NCBI GenBank assembly: GCA_026414955.1
Contig: JAOAIA010000011.1
Coordinates: 1 to 28,084 of the forward strand
Length of the DNA stretch: 28,084 bases
Reading direction: 5' to 3'
From: Candidatus Bipolaricaulota bacterium
Lineage (GTDB): Bacteria > Bipolaricaulota > Bipolaricaulia > RBG-16-55-9 > DRXL01
Shown here: positions 15,771 to 23,937 of the stretch, one piece after another
How positions within the stretch are numbered: the stretch's first letter is position 1
How the letters are laid out: every line of letters starts with the position of its first letter
Made by a program: the position numbers and the translations under genes
Notes under the pieces: model-generated
What the model was told of the DNA's origin: nothing
The model's input: only the letters and a program-made list of their open reading frames with translations
Database searches by the model: none

Positions 15771-16025
15771 CTAGTCTTCTTCGGGTAGGCGTGCGATCAC
15801 CTTATCCCACTCTCGAAGGATATCTTTGGGCAACCAAGTAAACCGCTGCAGGGAAGCAAAGAAATCCCCCTCAAGATCTTCGTGCAGCTCACTCTCTGGA
15901 TCAGCCTTCTTCAACTGCTCGATAAGCTGAAGCACCCTGCGACACTCCGCTTCAAATTCCCCTAACAAAGACTCAAGAAAGTCATTTGTGGGGTTGAGCA
16001 CCTTCGACCTAGACTGCACAGCCAT
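15771..16025 (-). CDS. Small acidic protein, function unknown
   Basis: An 84-residue protein, mostly helical by appearance (FLESLLGEFEAECRRVLQLI) with an acidic middle and the segment FTWLPKDILREWDKVIARLP. No family recognised. ATG at 16025 with GGTGATCGAGG directly upstream and a perfect TATAAT at 16042-16047. It is acidic while its downstream neighbour is basic, and the two are nine bases apart. A pair of interacting small proteins is conceivable, including an unrecognised toxin-antitoxin-like pair, but that is speculation. Confidence 0.65.
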   Translation of the reverse strand: MAVQSRSKVLNPTNDFLESLLGEFEAECRRVLQLIEQLKKADPESELHEDLEGDFFASLQRFTWLPKDILREWDKVIARLPEED

Positions 16026-16041
16026 CCTCGATCACCTTATG

Positions 16042-16047
16042 ATTATA
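16042..16047 (-). promoter_or_regulatory. -10 box for the two small genes
   Basis: TATAAT on the minus strand, 16 bases before the ATG at 16025. No good -35 box is visible (TGGTCT at 18 bases, overlapping the E2 stop region), so it may be an extended or weak promoter. Confidence 0.4.
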
Positions 16048-16063
16048 TCGAGCGACGCTCTCG

Positions 16064-17368
16064 CTAGACCAACTCCAGGAAGAGCAACTTCGGGTTCTCC
16101 AGATAACTGATGATTTTCTTGCAGAAGCGCGCGCCTACGTCCCCGTCTATGAGACGATGGTCGAACGAGAGCGAGACGTACATAATATCACGAATCACGA
16201 TCTGATCATCTCTGACGACCGGGCGCCTCTTGATCTCGTGAATCCCCAAGATCGCGACTTCGGGATAGTTAATGATCGGGGTAGCAAACAGCCCACCGAG
16301 AGCGCCCAAGCTCGTGATGGTGAACGTGCCCCCTTGGATATCTTGCAGTGCGATCTTGCCCTCACGAGCGACTTTCGCGAGGCGCTCGATCTCGGCAGCA
16401 ATCTCTACTATGCTCTTTCGGTCAGCATCTTTGATCACTGGGACGATGAGGCCGTCGTCGGTCGCCGTGGCGATCCCGATATTATAGTATTTCTTGATGA
16501 CGATCTCGCCCGTGGCTTCGTCGAGAGATGCGTTGAGCATGGGCATCTCCTTGAGCGCCGCGACGCTCGCCTTCACAATGAACGGCAGATATGTGAGCTT
16601 GACGCCCTTCTGCTCCGCTAACGGTTTCATCTGCTCGCGCAACTGCACCAGCTCGGTCATATCGACTTCGTCAACGTAGGTGAAGTGCGCTGCGGTCGTC
16701 TTGGACTTATGCATGTGCTCAACGATTCTCTTGCGGATGCCCCGCAGGGGAATGCGCTCCTCGCGTCGGTCTGTGACGACAGCGCTTGGCGCGAACGCTG
16801 GAGCTGTCGGCTTTGGAGCAGGAGCAGGCGTGGGTGTTGGGGGTTGGGGCGCAGTGCGTACTGCAGCAAACCGACGCACATCTTCATCGGTGACGCGCCC
16901 GCCGGGGCCAGTCCCTTGGATCTGAGCTATATCGACGCCGAGCTCCCGGGCGAGCTTGCGCGTCGCCGGAGTTGCAAGGACGCGCTGCGTCGGAGCTGCT
17001 GTGGGAGACTGAGACGGTGTTGTGACGGCTGTTGTTGCTGCGCTCGCTACAGCAACAGGCTCCGGCTCAGGCTTTGGTTGTGGCGCCGCAACTGTGACGG
17101 CTTCGCGCTTTGGTTCCGGCTTAGCTTCGCTGATCTCTTCGATAGTCACTAATACCGAGCCGACCGTGACGACCTCGCCCTCTTTCGCGTGGAGTTTCAA
17201 AATCTTTCCGGCGCGCGGTGCGGGAATTTCTACTGTTGCTTTGTCGGTCATCACCTCGACCATCGGCTGGTCCTCTCGCACGAAATCCCCTTCTTTGACG
17301 AGCCATTTGACGATTTCCCCTTCGTGAATGCCTTCACCGATATCGGGCAATTTGAACTCAAAGGGCAT
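16064..17368 (-). CDS. Dihydrolipoamide acyltransferase (E2 of a 2-oxoacid dehydrogenase complex)
   Basis: Core acyltransferase of a pyruvate or branched-chain 2-oxoacid dehydrogenase complex. It has 434 residues in order: one lipoyl domain with lipoylated Lys43 (MTDKATVEIPAP), a Pro/Ala/Thr-rich flexible linker (about 75-125), a peripheral-subunit-binding domain (ATPATRKLARELGVD..GTGPGGRVTDEDV), a second linker, and a catalytic domain ending in FDHRLIDGD with His404 and Asp408. DKATVE is common in both pyruvate and branched-chain E2s, so the substrate is open. E3 is two genes upstream; no E1 alpha/beta genes are in the window. ATG at 17368 with AAGGAGTG. Confidence 0.95.
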   Translation of the reverse strand: MPFEFKLPDIGEGIHEGEIVKWLVKEGDFVREDQPMVEVMTDKATVEIPAPRAGKILKLHAKEGEVVTVGSVLVTIEEISEAKPEPKREAVTVAAPQPKPEPEPVAVASAATTAVTTPSQSPTAAPTQRVLATPATRKLARELGVDIAQIQGTGPGGRVTDEDVRRFAAVRTAPQPPTPTPAPAPKPTAPAFAPSAVVTDRREERIPLRGIRKRIVEHMHKSKTTAAHFTYVDEVDMTELVQLREQMKPLAEQKGVKLTYLPFIVKASVAALKEMPMLNASLDEATGEIVIKKYYNIGIATATDDGLIVPVIKDADRKSIVEIAAEIERLAKVAREGKIALQDIQGGTFTITSLGALGGLFATPIINYPEVAILGIHEIKRRPVVRDDQIVIRDIMYVSLSFDHRLIDGDVGARFCKKIISYLENPKLLFLELV

Positions 17369-17402
17369 TGCGACACTCCTTAGCGTAGAGATATTGCTCT
17401 AG

Positions 17403-17408
17403 ATTGTA
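17403..17408 (-). promoter_or_regulatory. Possible -10 box for the E2 gene
   Basis: TACAAT on the minus strand 34 bases before the E2 ATG, with only a weak -35 candidate (TGGCAG at 17 bases). The 103-base gap after the peptidase gene makes a separate promoter reasonable. Confidence 0.35.
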
Positions 17409-17471
17409 AAGGGTCGGCGGGCGTTCTGCCACTCTTGCTCTTATGCGCCGTGGTCGGATGTCAACATCGAG

Positions 17472-19400
17472 CTAGAGATTTTCGATCTGCACCGGCTCGA
17501 CGAGGTCGGCGATCTCAAAGCCAAAGACTCTTGAATAGAAGTACAGCTCGGCTTCGAGCGATCTCTTGATATTCTCAGCTTTGCGGAAGCCGTGCTGCTC
17601 CCCCTCAAACGCAATATATGCAACGGGAATGCTCTTCTTGCGTAAAGCTTCGACCATCATCTCTGACTGACTGGGCGGAACAACTCGGTCTTCTAAGCCC
17701 TGAAAGAAGATCACCGGGCAAGCAATTCTTTCAGCAAAGTGAAGGGGCGAACGCTCATAGTAGAGATCGCGCCGCTCAGGATACGGCCCAATCAGGCTGC
17801 GATTGTAGCGCGACTCGAACTTGTGCGTGTCTCTATCGAGCGCTTCGAGATCGCTCACGCCGAAGTAGCTCGCTCCGGCCTTGAAGAACTTTCTGAACGT
17901 TAACGCGCAAAGCGTCGTGTAGCCGCCGGCGCTGCCGCCACGGATCGCGACACGCTCGCCGTCCACAAGCCCACGCTGCGCTAGATCCTGGGCTGCATTG
18001 ACGCAGTCGTCTACATCTACGACACCCCACCGGCCCTTCAGTCTCTCTCTGTACGCGCGCCCGTAGCCGGTGCTGCCCCCGTAGTTGACGTCAACGACGG
18101 CGAAGCCGCGGCTCGTCCAGAACTGAATCTCGAATTTGAGAGTTGACGTTGTGGCGCTGGTCGGCCCGCCGTGACTGAAGACGAGCAATGGGGGTTTTTC
18201 ACCTGACGGGGCTTGGAAGTCCCTGTTCTTCGGAGGGTAGAAGAACGCATAGGCGGTCTTGCCGCCTTCCGTAGGGAACTCGATGGGCTGCGCAAACGAG
18301 AGATATCCCTCAGCAAAGCTCAAATCGCTAGAGCGCCGCAGCACGTCAAATCTTTTCTCTTTGAGGTCGAAGCGCACAATAGCGAGCATCTCCGTAGGGG
18401 AGCCGCCGCGAAAGACCACAGAGTTAGCATTGGCACGCACGTAGCCGATCTCCGTATACGGCGTTTCAACGGGGTCGAGCCTCTTCGTCACAGTATCCAG
18501 ACGCGCGAGGTGCCAGATGCCCCGTTGGTGGTACGTGCAGACGATCTCGCGCTCGGAGACGAACGCATACGTAGACATGCCGAAGACCCACTGGGGCTGG
18601 CCGAACTCGGCTTCTATATTCGTGAGCGCTTCGATCTGGCCGCCGCGCCAGCGATAGATGTTCCACCAGCCTGTTCTATCCGAGACGAAGTAGAGCGTGC
18701 CATGGGGAGCCCATTCGGGCTGGAAGATAGACTCTGTAGGCCCGCCCGCGATCTTCTGGAAGTTTCTGAGTGAGCCATCTGGAGCGATCTCAGCGACCCA
18801 CAGCTCTGTGCCATCCCAAGGCATGTTCGGGTGATTCCACGTGAGCCAGGCGAGCTTGGTGCCGTCGGGGCTTATTCTGGGGGACGCGTAAAAATCATTC
18901 CCGGAGACGAGCACTCTTCCCCCTTCAGGGTCGCCGTCGAGGTTGACGCTGACAATAGTATTAACGGCTTCGCGCCCGACGATGGTGTGATCTTCCCGAA
19001 CGCAGACCAAGCGGTTTCTGTGGGTATCCATCACGGCGTCGGCGTAGCGAAACGCTTTCTCCGGGGTGATGGGCTGTGGGGCAGCGCTGGGCTTCTGAAC
19101 ATAAAGCCGTTGGTCTTTGAAGTTTGAGAAATAGACGGTGCCGTTGTGCACGCAAAAATCGCCGCCGCCGTACTCATGCACGGTGGTGCGGGCGTAGAAC
19201 GGCGCGGGTGTGACGTCGCTGACGGTGCCGTCGGGGGATCTTTTGACGATGACGTAGCGGCCGCCTTCGGCGGGGCGCGATTCGAGCCAGTAGATGTCTT
19301 CGCCGTCGAGGACGACTTGCATTAGGCGCACCGCGCCGCGAGCGATCAGATCTGCCGTGATCGGCGACTTCCACGAACCGTATGAGGCAATCGTTGGCAT
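17472..19400 (-). CDS. S9-family (prolyl oligopeptidase / acylaminoacyl-peptidase-like) serine peptidase
   Basis: A 642-residue serine peptidase that cleaves short peptides, often after Pro or from acylated N-termini. The N-terminal part (about 1-380) is a beta-propeller-type region with repeated WxP/DG blades. The C-terminal part is an alpha/beta hydrolase with the nucleophile motif RGGSAGGYTT (Ser490), the acid in GLEDRVVPP (Asp571) and the histidine in EQHGFRKAEN (His603). No signal peptide is seen, so it is probably cytoplasmic. It lies 15 bases after E3 with GAAGGAAGTG upstream of the ATG, so it is co-transcribed with E3. Its presence between E3 and E2 is unexpected for a peptidase. Confidence 0.94.
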   Translation of the reverse strand: MPTIASYGSWKSPITADLIARGAVRLMQVVLDGEDIYWLESRPAEGGRYVIVKRSPDGTVSDVTPAPFYARTTVHEYGGGDFCVHNGTVYFSNFKDQRLYVQKPSAAPQPITPEKAFRYADAVMDTHRNRLVCVREDHTIVGREAVNTIVSVNLDGDPEGGRVLVSGNDFYASPRISPDGTKLAWLTWNHPNMPWDGTELWVAEIAPDGSLRNFQKIAGGPTESIFQPEWAPHGTLYFVSDRTGWWNIYRWRGGQIEALTNIEAEFGQPQWVFGMSTYAFVSEREIVCTYHQRGIWHLARLDTVTKRLDPVETPYTEIGYVRANANSVVFRGGSPTEMLAIVRFDLKEKRFDVLRRSSDLSFAEGYLSFAQPIEFPTEGGKTAYAFFYPPKNRDFQAPSGEKPPLLVFSHGGPTSATTSTLKFEIQFWTSRGFAVVDVNYGGSTGYGRAYRERLKGRWGVVDVDDCVNAAQDLAQRGLVDGERVAIRGGSAGGYTTLCALTFRKFFKAGASYFGVSDLEALDRDTHKFESRYNRSLIGPYPERRDLYYERSPLHFAERIACPVIFFQGLEDRVVPPSQSEMMVEALRKKSIPVAYIAFEGEQHGFRKAENIKRSLEAELYFYSRVFGFEIADLVEPVQIENL

Positions 19401-19415
19401 ACAGGGTCACTTCCT

Positions 19416-20858
19416 TCACATCCGCGCCGCTTCTCTCTTCTTGGGCATGAGCATGTGAATCGCTTTCCCTAGCGCAGCTTCAGCAGCCTCCATCAGGCCC
19501 TCCGGCAGCGTCGGATGCGGATGGATGCTCAGGGCTAAGTCTTCTAGCGTCGCCCCCATCTCGATCGCTAACACGGCTTCGCTGATCATCGTCGAGGCTT
19601 CAGGACCGACGATCTGCACCCCAAGCACGACTTTCGTCTCAGCATCGGCGATAATCTTGATAAACCCATCAGTCTCACCCAGCGTCAGCGCCCGCCCCAG
19701 CGCCGCAAACGGGAATTTCCCAACTATTGTCTTGTAGCCCGCTTGCTGCGCCTCGGCCTCGCTCAGCCCGGCGTAGGCGATCTCCGGGTCGGTGAAGATC
19801 ACCGCGGGCACAGTCTGCCAATCAGCAGCACTCTTCAGCCCACAGATCGCTTCCGCCGCGACGATCCCCTCGTGCGAGGCTTTGTGCGCCAACAGCGGCG
19901 GCCCCGCCACATCCCCAATCGCGTAGATATGCGGGACGCTCGTGCGCATTTGAGCATCTGTCTTGAGAAAGCCCTTCGCGTCAGGCGGCACGCCCAATCT
20001 CTCTAAGCCCAACTCCGGCGGCGTGTTCGGCTTGCGCCCCACACTCACTAAGACTTTGTCGGCTGAGAGTTTTAGCTCGCCCTCTTGTGTCTGCACCGTG
20101 AGCTGCGCCCCGTCCTTGCCCTTCTTCAGCTCTGTGGCTTGAGACTTGAGATAGACGTCCATCTGCAGCTCTTTGACTCTGCGGGCAACCAGGCGCGTCA
20201 GCTCCGGGTCTGTGCCGGGCAGCAAATTCTCCAACATCTCCACGACCGTGACTTTCGTGCCGAACTTGGCATAGACCATCCCCAGCTCCAGCCCAATATA
20301 GCCACCCCCGATGACGATCAACGATTCGGGAAGTTTTTTCAGTGCCAGCGCCCCCGTCGAATCTATCACGATCTCCCCGTCTATTTCGAAGCCGGGGATC
20401 GTCATGGGAACGGCCCCCGTCGCGATGATACAGTCTTTGAATTCGATTGCCTGAGCACCATGCTCGCTCTCGACTAGGCACTTCTTCGCCGAGACGAACG
20501 TCGCCTTGCCCTTTATGATATTTATGCCGTTGCCCTCGCACAGCTGCTTGACGCCCCCGGTCAGTCTCTTGACGACGCTCTCCTTCCAGGCTTGGAGACG
20601 CTCTAGATCAACGCGAACTTCCTTCACAGAGATTCCAAATGCGTCAGCGCGCTGGATCTTCTCGTACAGATACGCTGCGTAGATCAACGCTTTCGAGGGG
20701 ATGCAGCCGACATTGAGACAGATTCCCCCTAGCTCGTCCTTCTCGACGAGCGTGACGTCCTTGCCCAACTGCGCCGCTCTGATAGCGGCGACATAGCCCC
20801 CCGGTCCGCCGCCTACGACCAAGACTTCGGTGCCTGTGGCGATCTCGCCCACGACCAT
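19416..20858 (-). CDS. lpdA: Dihydrolipoyl dehydrogenase (E3)
   Basis: Flavoprotein that reoxidises dihydrolipoamide with NAD. The 480 residues show the FAD motif GGGPGGYVAAIRAAQLG, redox-active Cys47/Cys52 (GGICLNVGCIPSKAL), the NAD motif VIGGGYIGLELG, the second FAD motif YAIGDVAG and the dimer-interface catalytic His in HPHPTLPEG. The sequence reads as a fully functional enzyme. It heads the E3 - S9 peptidase - E2 cluster. ATG at 20858 with AAGGAG; no convincing promoter lies just upstream, so transcription may come from the promoter ahead of the Uma2 remnant. Confidence 0.97.
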   Translation of the reverse strand: MVVGEIATGTEVLVVGGGPGGYVAAIRAAQLGKDVTLVEKDELGGICLNVGCIPSKALIYAAYLYEKIQRADAFGISVKEVRVDLERLQAWKESVVKRLTGGVKQLCEGNGINIIKGKATFVSAKKCLVESEHGAQAIEFKDCIIATGAVPMTIPGFEIDGEIVIDSTGALALKKLPESLIVIGGGYIGLELGMVYAKFGTKVTVVEMLENLLPGTDPELTRLVARRVKELQMDVYLKSQATELKKGKDGAQLTVQTQEGELKLSADKVLVSVGRKPNTPPELGLERLGVPPDAKGFLKTDAQMRTSVPHIYAIGDVAGPPLLAHKASHEGIVAAEAICGLKSAADWQTVPAVIFTDPEIAYAGLSEAEAQQAGYKTIVGKFPFAALGRALTLGETDGFIKIIADAETKVVLGVQIVGPEASTMISEAVLAIEMGATLEDLALSIHPHPTLPEGLMEAAEAALGKAIHMLMPKKREAARM

Positions 20859-20936
20859 ACGCTCAACTCCTTGTGTGAATCATGGAAACGCCCCAGGGTG
20901 CTGCTCCGCGCCTGCCGTAACCCAGGCCAGAGTTGC

Positions 20937-21170
20937 TCAGAAGACATCCCGCAAGGGAATGCTCAACCCCGGCAAGAGCGGTGACTCCAGCATCTCGCCC
21001 TTGTGATAGAACCCCACCCGTTCGTAGCCCTGCTCCCCCAGCGTCAGCACGTCTACAGTCTGGGCTTGAGCGCCGTGAATCCCGTCCTCTTCGAGCAGTT
21101 CAAAGCGTTGGCGCTCGACATAGGGCAGGCTCTTGTAGTCCCCGTAAGTAAATTGAGCTTTGGTGGCCAT
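20937..21170 (-). pseudogene. Uma2-family (PD-(D/E)XK nuclease fold) remnant with internal deletion
   Basis: A 77-residue open frame whose two ends match the two ends of Uma2 (DUF820) proteins. The N-terminal FTYGDYKSLPYVERQRFELL resembles the usual start. The C-terminal TVDVLTLGEQGYERVG..SPLLPGLSIPLRDVF resembles the usual last 40 residues. The normal 110-130-residue middle, which carries the nuclease-fold acidic residues, is missing, yet the frame is kept. The ATG at 21170 has GGGGTGAT upstream and a good promoter, so it may still be expressed. I read it as the scar of an in-frame deletion; an alternative is a deliberately short derivative. Confidence 0.7.
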
Positions 21171-21185
21171 AGAGATCACCCCGCT

Positions 21186-21214
21186 ATGCTACCCGATCTC
21201 TCGTGGTGGATCAA
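21186..21214 (-). promoter_or_regulatory. Promoter ahead of the Uma2 remnant
   Basis: Minus strand: TTGATC (21209-21214), 17-base spacer, TAGCAT (21186-21191), then GGGGTGATCTCTATG. The -35 box adjoins family I repeat copy 2. Confidence 0.6.
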
Positions 21215-21268
21215 GAGATTGAATCGCGGGGTGCGTTCCGTGCTGCTCTGCGCCCTCCGCGATCACTA
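21215..21268. repeat. Family I palindromic repeat, copy 2 (shortened)
   Basis: Plus strand starts GAGATTGAATCGCGGGGTGC and ends CCTCCGCGATCACTA. It shares TCAAGAGATTGAATC with copy 4 exactly at this edge and has the CGCGGATT-type partner at the other end. It fills the gap between the beta-helix stop (21270) and the promoter of the Uma2 remnant. Confidence 0.65.
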
Positions 21269-21269
21269 T

Positions 21270-23480
21270 CTACGTCCCGCGCACCCAGCGATCTATCGCT
21301 TGCAGGACGTCCACGTCGCTGGGCACGCCACAGCCCTGATAGGCCCGCGCCTTGATCCACGCTTCTATGATCCCCACCATCTCCACGTCGTCTATTCTGT
21401 TATCAGCTCCCGCGGCGCACGCGGCAAAGCCCCCCGCTGGAGGAGGAGGTGGTGGCGGCGGAGGTGGCGGAGGCGGCGGCCCACCACCTGGTGGGGCGCT
21501 CAAGAACGGGGCACAAGTCGCTTGACCCGTGCAGCTGTTGGGTGCACTCGGCCCAGCGGGGCTGCCCCAGTAGTTATTGGTCGCGTCTAAGTTTGTGCCG
21601 TTGGGAATCGAAGCTTCGACGCCCGCTTGAGTGTTATTCGCAATCTCGCAGTTGGTGACGCGATGATCGCGAGCAGTATCAGCTTGCACGCGCACGCCCT
21701 TGGTGTTATGAGAAAGCTTGCAGTTGGTGATGCGCAAGCCCAGCAAGTCTTCGTTGGCGCTCACGGAGATCCCCGCGCCGACGCCGTCGCGGTTTCGGTC
21801 GTTGTTTGAAAATTCCCCGCCGGAGATCGTGACGTTGAGAATATCTCGCGACGCCGTGATTTCGATGCCGTGATCGTTGTTATCGTGGGCAAGTGTGGGA
21901 TTGACCGTGATCTCCTCAACGATCTGGCCGCGGACGCTCACCCCGGAGCCTTGGCCGACGGCGGCGCGGGTGCCGTTCTGCTCGAACCGACTGTTCTGAA
22001 CCGCGATGTTCGTGACGCGATCGTTGCCCAGGGCGTGCAGGCGCAGCCCAAAGCCCCCGTTGTTGGTAAAGACGCTCTCACGGACGGTGATATTGCTGAC
22101 GGGGGTGTTACCCAAAGTGAGAATTTCAATGCCGGAGCCTTCGGCTTGGGGAGCGATCCCGTCACATGCGGTGGTGCCGGGGCCGCCCTGGCTTTCTTTC
22201 ACCGTCGTGCCTTCGATGAGAATATCGCCCATTGTGCCCGTCGTGGTGCGGATGCAAATACCGAGTGCCCCGTTCTTAGCTAAAAGCAGGTTCTTAAAGT
22301 GCAGCGGGCCGATCTCGGCTGTGTTGGTGAGAATGCGAATCCCGTTGTCGTCGGCCTGCTCGATGACGACGTCCTCCAAGAGCACATCTGAGATGCCGAA
22401 GTCGAAGCCGGGCACGCTATGCTCAACGAGGACATTATGCCCGGCGTTGTTGCGGATGCGCCCGCCTCGAATAGAGAACTGGCGCAGGCGCCCGGCGTTC
22501 TGCACCCAGATCCCGTGCCCTTGATTGCGCTCGATGAGCGCATTTCTGAAGCTGATGCGCTCGGCAACGCCGTTGTTGACGATGAGCACGCTGGGGATGC
22601 CCATCGCTGTCGTATTGCTCAGCTCATCGCCCTCGAACGAGACGTCTTCCACAAAGCCCCCATGAGCGAATAAGACGTTCGGGCCGGCAGTGCTCGCCGA
22701 GATCGTGTTGCCGGAGAACGCCACGCGGCTGACGCCGCCAGCGTTGCTGAATTGCACTCCCACGCTGTTCCCACGAATGGTGTTGCGCGACAGTTCTAGC
22801 TCCTCGACGCCGCTGGAATTCATCAAGACGATGCCGTCAGCACCGTTGCTGGTGATGCGATTATCGCTGATGGAGACGCGCCGAACGCGTCCGACAGTTC
22901 CTCCAAAGCTGATCCCTGCGCCGCCGTTGGCCTCAAGGATGTTATCGGCCATGACGGCGTCCTCGAGAGCGCCGGCGTGCGTAAAGCTCAGCCCATTGGC
23001 AACAGTGCTTCTCAGTTGATTGCTCAGAACGCGCAGATTTCTCAGATCGGTTCCCCCGCTGCTCTGGATCGCCGGCCCGGCCGTAGATGTGATGACGTTC
23101 CCTTCAATGAGAATATCTTGCGTGGCTTGAATATCTATGCCCGCCGGGCCGAAGTTATCGTTGATCGTAAAGCCCCGTCCCGCTGCGCCAATCTGCACCC
23201 CATTGGCTTGGATGATGATCTGCCCGTTCAGAGTCGCGCCGACGTTGGCAAAAATCTTGAGATTCTGCAGAGTCACCGTGACAGTAGCTGCATACGCCCC
23301 GGGCATGACCACGCACGTATCCCCAGCAAGAGCCGTCTGACCGGCATCCGGCCCAGCCGTCAGCGCGACACCGGCAGCACAGTTGACAAAATCTGCCGCA
23401 GTCGTGACCTTCAGTTCCTTCGCTAATACGACCCCGCTCACGGCCAATATGGCAGCCAAGACGACTACAAAAAGACGCAT
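21270..23480 (-). CDS. Secreted right-handed parallel beta-helix protein with polyproline linker and dockerin-like tail
   Basis: A 736-residue exported protein. The signal peptide is about residues 1-20 (MRLFVVVLAAILAVSGVVLA). Residues about 60-640 are a run of parallel beta-helix coils (patterns such as NGADGIVLMNSSGVEELELS, IRGNSVGVQFSNAGG). The helix ends with LDATNNYWGSPAGPS, a motif also found in the protein at 26409. Then come a linker with 14 consecutive prolines and a 51-residue C-terminal domain (686-736) with two copies of an (I)xD..(I/V)..I..W(I/V) helix motif and two cysteines. Beta-helices of this kind bind or cleave polysaccharides or act as surface adhesins; no catalytic site can be named. 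It has its own promoter and GGAGG site. Confidence 0.88.
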   Translation of the reverse strand: MRLFVVVLAAILAVSGVVLAKELKVTTAADFVNCAAGVALTAGPDAGQTALAGDTCVVMPGAYAATVTVTLQNLKIFANVGATLNGQIIIQANGVQIGAAGRGFTINDNFGPAGIDIQATQDILIEGNVITSTAGPAIQSSGGTDLRNLRVLSNQLRSTVANGLSFTHAGALEDAVMADNILEANGGAGISFGGTVGRVRRVSISDNRITSNGADGIVLMNSSGVEELELSRNTIRGNSVGVQFSNAGGVSRVAFSGNTISASTAGPNVLFAHGGFVEDVSFEGDELSNTTAMGIPSVLIVNNGVAERISFRNALIERNQGHGIWVQNAGRLRQFSIRGGRIRNNAGHNVLVEHSVPGFDFGISDVLLEDVVIEQADDNGIRILTNTAEIGPLHFKNLLLAKNGALGICIRTTTGTMGDILIEGTTVKESQGGPGTTACDGIAPQAEGSGIEILTLGNTPVSNITVRESVFTNNGGFGLRLHALGNDRVTNIAVQNSRFEQNGTRAAVGQGSGVSVRGQIVEEITVNPTLAHDNNDHGIEITASRDILNVTISGGEFSNNDRNRDGVGAGISVSANEDLLGLRITNCKLSHNTKGVRVQADTARDHRVTNCEIANNTQAGVEASIPNGTNLDATNNYWGSPAGPSAPNSCTGQATCAPFLSAPPGGGPPPPPPPPPPPPPPAGGFAACAAGADNRIDDVEMVGIIEAWIKARAYQGCGVPSDVDVLQAIDRWVRGT
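21438..21479. repeat. GGN triplet tract encoding 14 prolines
   Basis: Fourteen NGG triplets on the plus strand (coding CCN on the minus strand), mixed tgg/agg/cgg so not a perfect microsatellite. The G-rich plus strand could form two-tetrad quadruplexes, and the tract length could vary between strains. Confidence 0.75.
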
Positions 23481-23515
23481 AGGACTCCCTCCCGCGCACC
23501 TGGGCTGAGAGATTT

Positions 23516-23545
23516 ATCTTACTCCATCTGAATGTTGCTGGTCAA
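23516..23545 (-). promoter_or_regulatory. Promoter of the beta-helix protein gene
   Basis: Minus strand: TTGACC (23540-23545), 18-base spacer, TAAGAT (23516-23521), about 30 bases of leader, then GGGAGGGAG before the ATG at 23480. The -35 box is two bases from family I repeat copy 3. Confidence 0.65.
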
Positions 23546-23547
23546 GT

Positions 23548-23636
23548 TTGAATCACGGAAAGCACCGAAGGGTCACGGAAGGCACAGAAAAAATCTTCGG
23601 TGCGCTCCGTGCGCTTCCGTGCCTTCCGTGATTCAA
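23548..23636. repeat. Family I palindromic repeat, copy 3 (89 bp, full length)
   Basis: Starts TTGAATCACGGAAAGCACCG and ends TTCCGTGATTCAA. The ends are inverted repeats of about 23 bases, with internal CACGGAAGGCAC and GTGCGCTCCGTGCG units around an AAAAAATC centre. It differs from copy 4 at one position only (GGGTCACGG against GGGCCACGG). Confidence 0.9.
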
Positions 23637-23661
23637 AAAACCACGCGCCCCGCAGGGGGGC
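23635..23661 (-). terminator. Putative terminator after the YgiT-type gene
   Basis: On the minus strand GCCCC-CCTGC-GGGGC is followed by GCGTGG and then TTTTTTG. The T run is also the outer edge of repeat copy 3. Confidence 0.5.
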
Positions 23662-23706
23662 TTAGCCCACGCCCACGGAACGCTCCGATTCCGTCCTCAG
23701 CCCCGC

Positions 23707-23937
23707 CTATTTCGCCACCTCGTAAACCCGGCCGATGACCTCCCCCTTGATACGCCCCTGTTGGATCGCTTCTTGGAGCTGCACCAACTTCGCTGTGGTG
23801 CGCTCGCTGAAGTACCGCTCACCGCAACTTTGGCAGACCTCGGCGCGCACGGAGACCATATAATGATCCGACCCAATAATGAGCTCCTCTTGGACATTCT
23901 GAAGCCGTACCGCTCCGCCACATACGGCGCATCTCAT
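23707..23937 (-). CDS. YgiT-type zinc-finger protein (putative antitoxin)
   Basis: A 76-residue protein with two CxxC pairs, C3/C6 (CAVCGG) and C35/C38 (CQSCGE), which form the zinc-binding module of YgiT/MqsA N-terminal domains. A C-terminal helix (TTAKLVQLQEAIQQG) and a tail ending VYEVAK follow. No HTH domain is present, as in the short YgiT-type proteins often paired with DUF4258 genes. The start at 23937 overlaps by four bases (ATGA) the end of the upstream gene's natural frame and has AAAGGAGAGAG upstream; a longer open frame to 23967 exists but ignores this coupling. Role as antitoxin is inferred from the pairing. Confidence 0.8.
   Translation of the reverse strand: MRCAVCGGAVRLQNVQEELIIGSDHYMVSVRAEVCQSCGERYFSERTTAKLVQLQEAIQQGRIKGEVIGRVYEVAK

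Noticed and set aside
17438..17464. Perfect TTGACA upstream of the E2 gene as its -35 box
   Set aside because: The only -10-like hexamer at usable distance is TAAGAG at 15 bases; spacing and match are poor, so TACAAT nearer the gene was preferred.
18213..18773. 186-codon plus-strand frame inside the S9 peptidase gene
   Set aside because: Antisense to a well-supported enzyme, with no motif or start signal.
20875..20900. TTTCCATGATTCA upstream of the E3 gene as a sixth family I repeat
   Set aside because: Only one degenerate end is visible, with no inverted partner and no adjacent -35 box.
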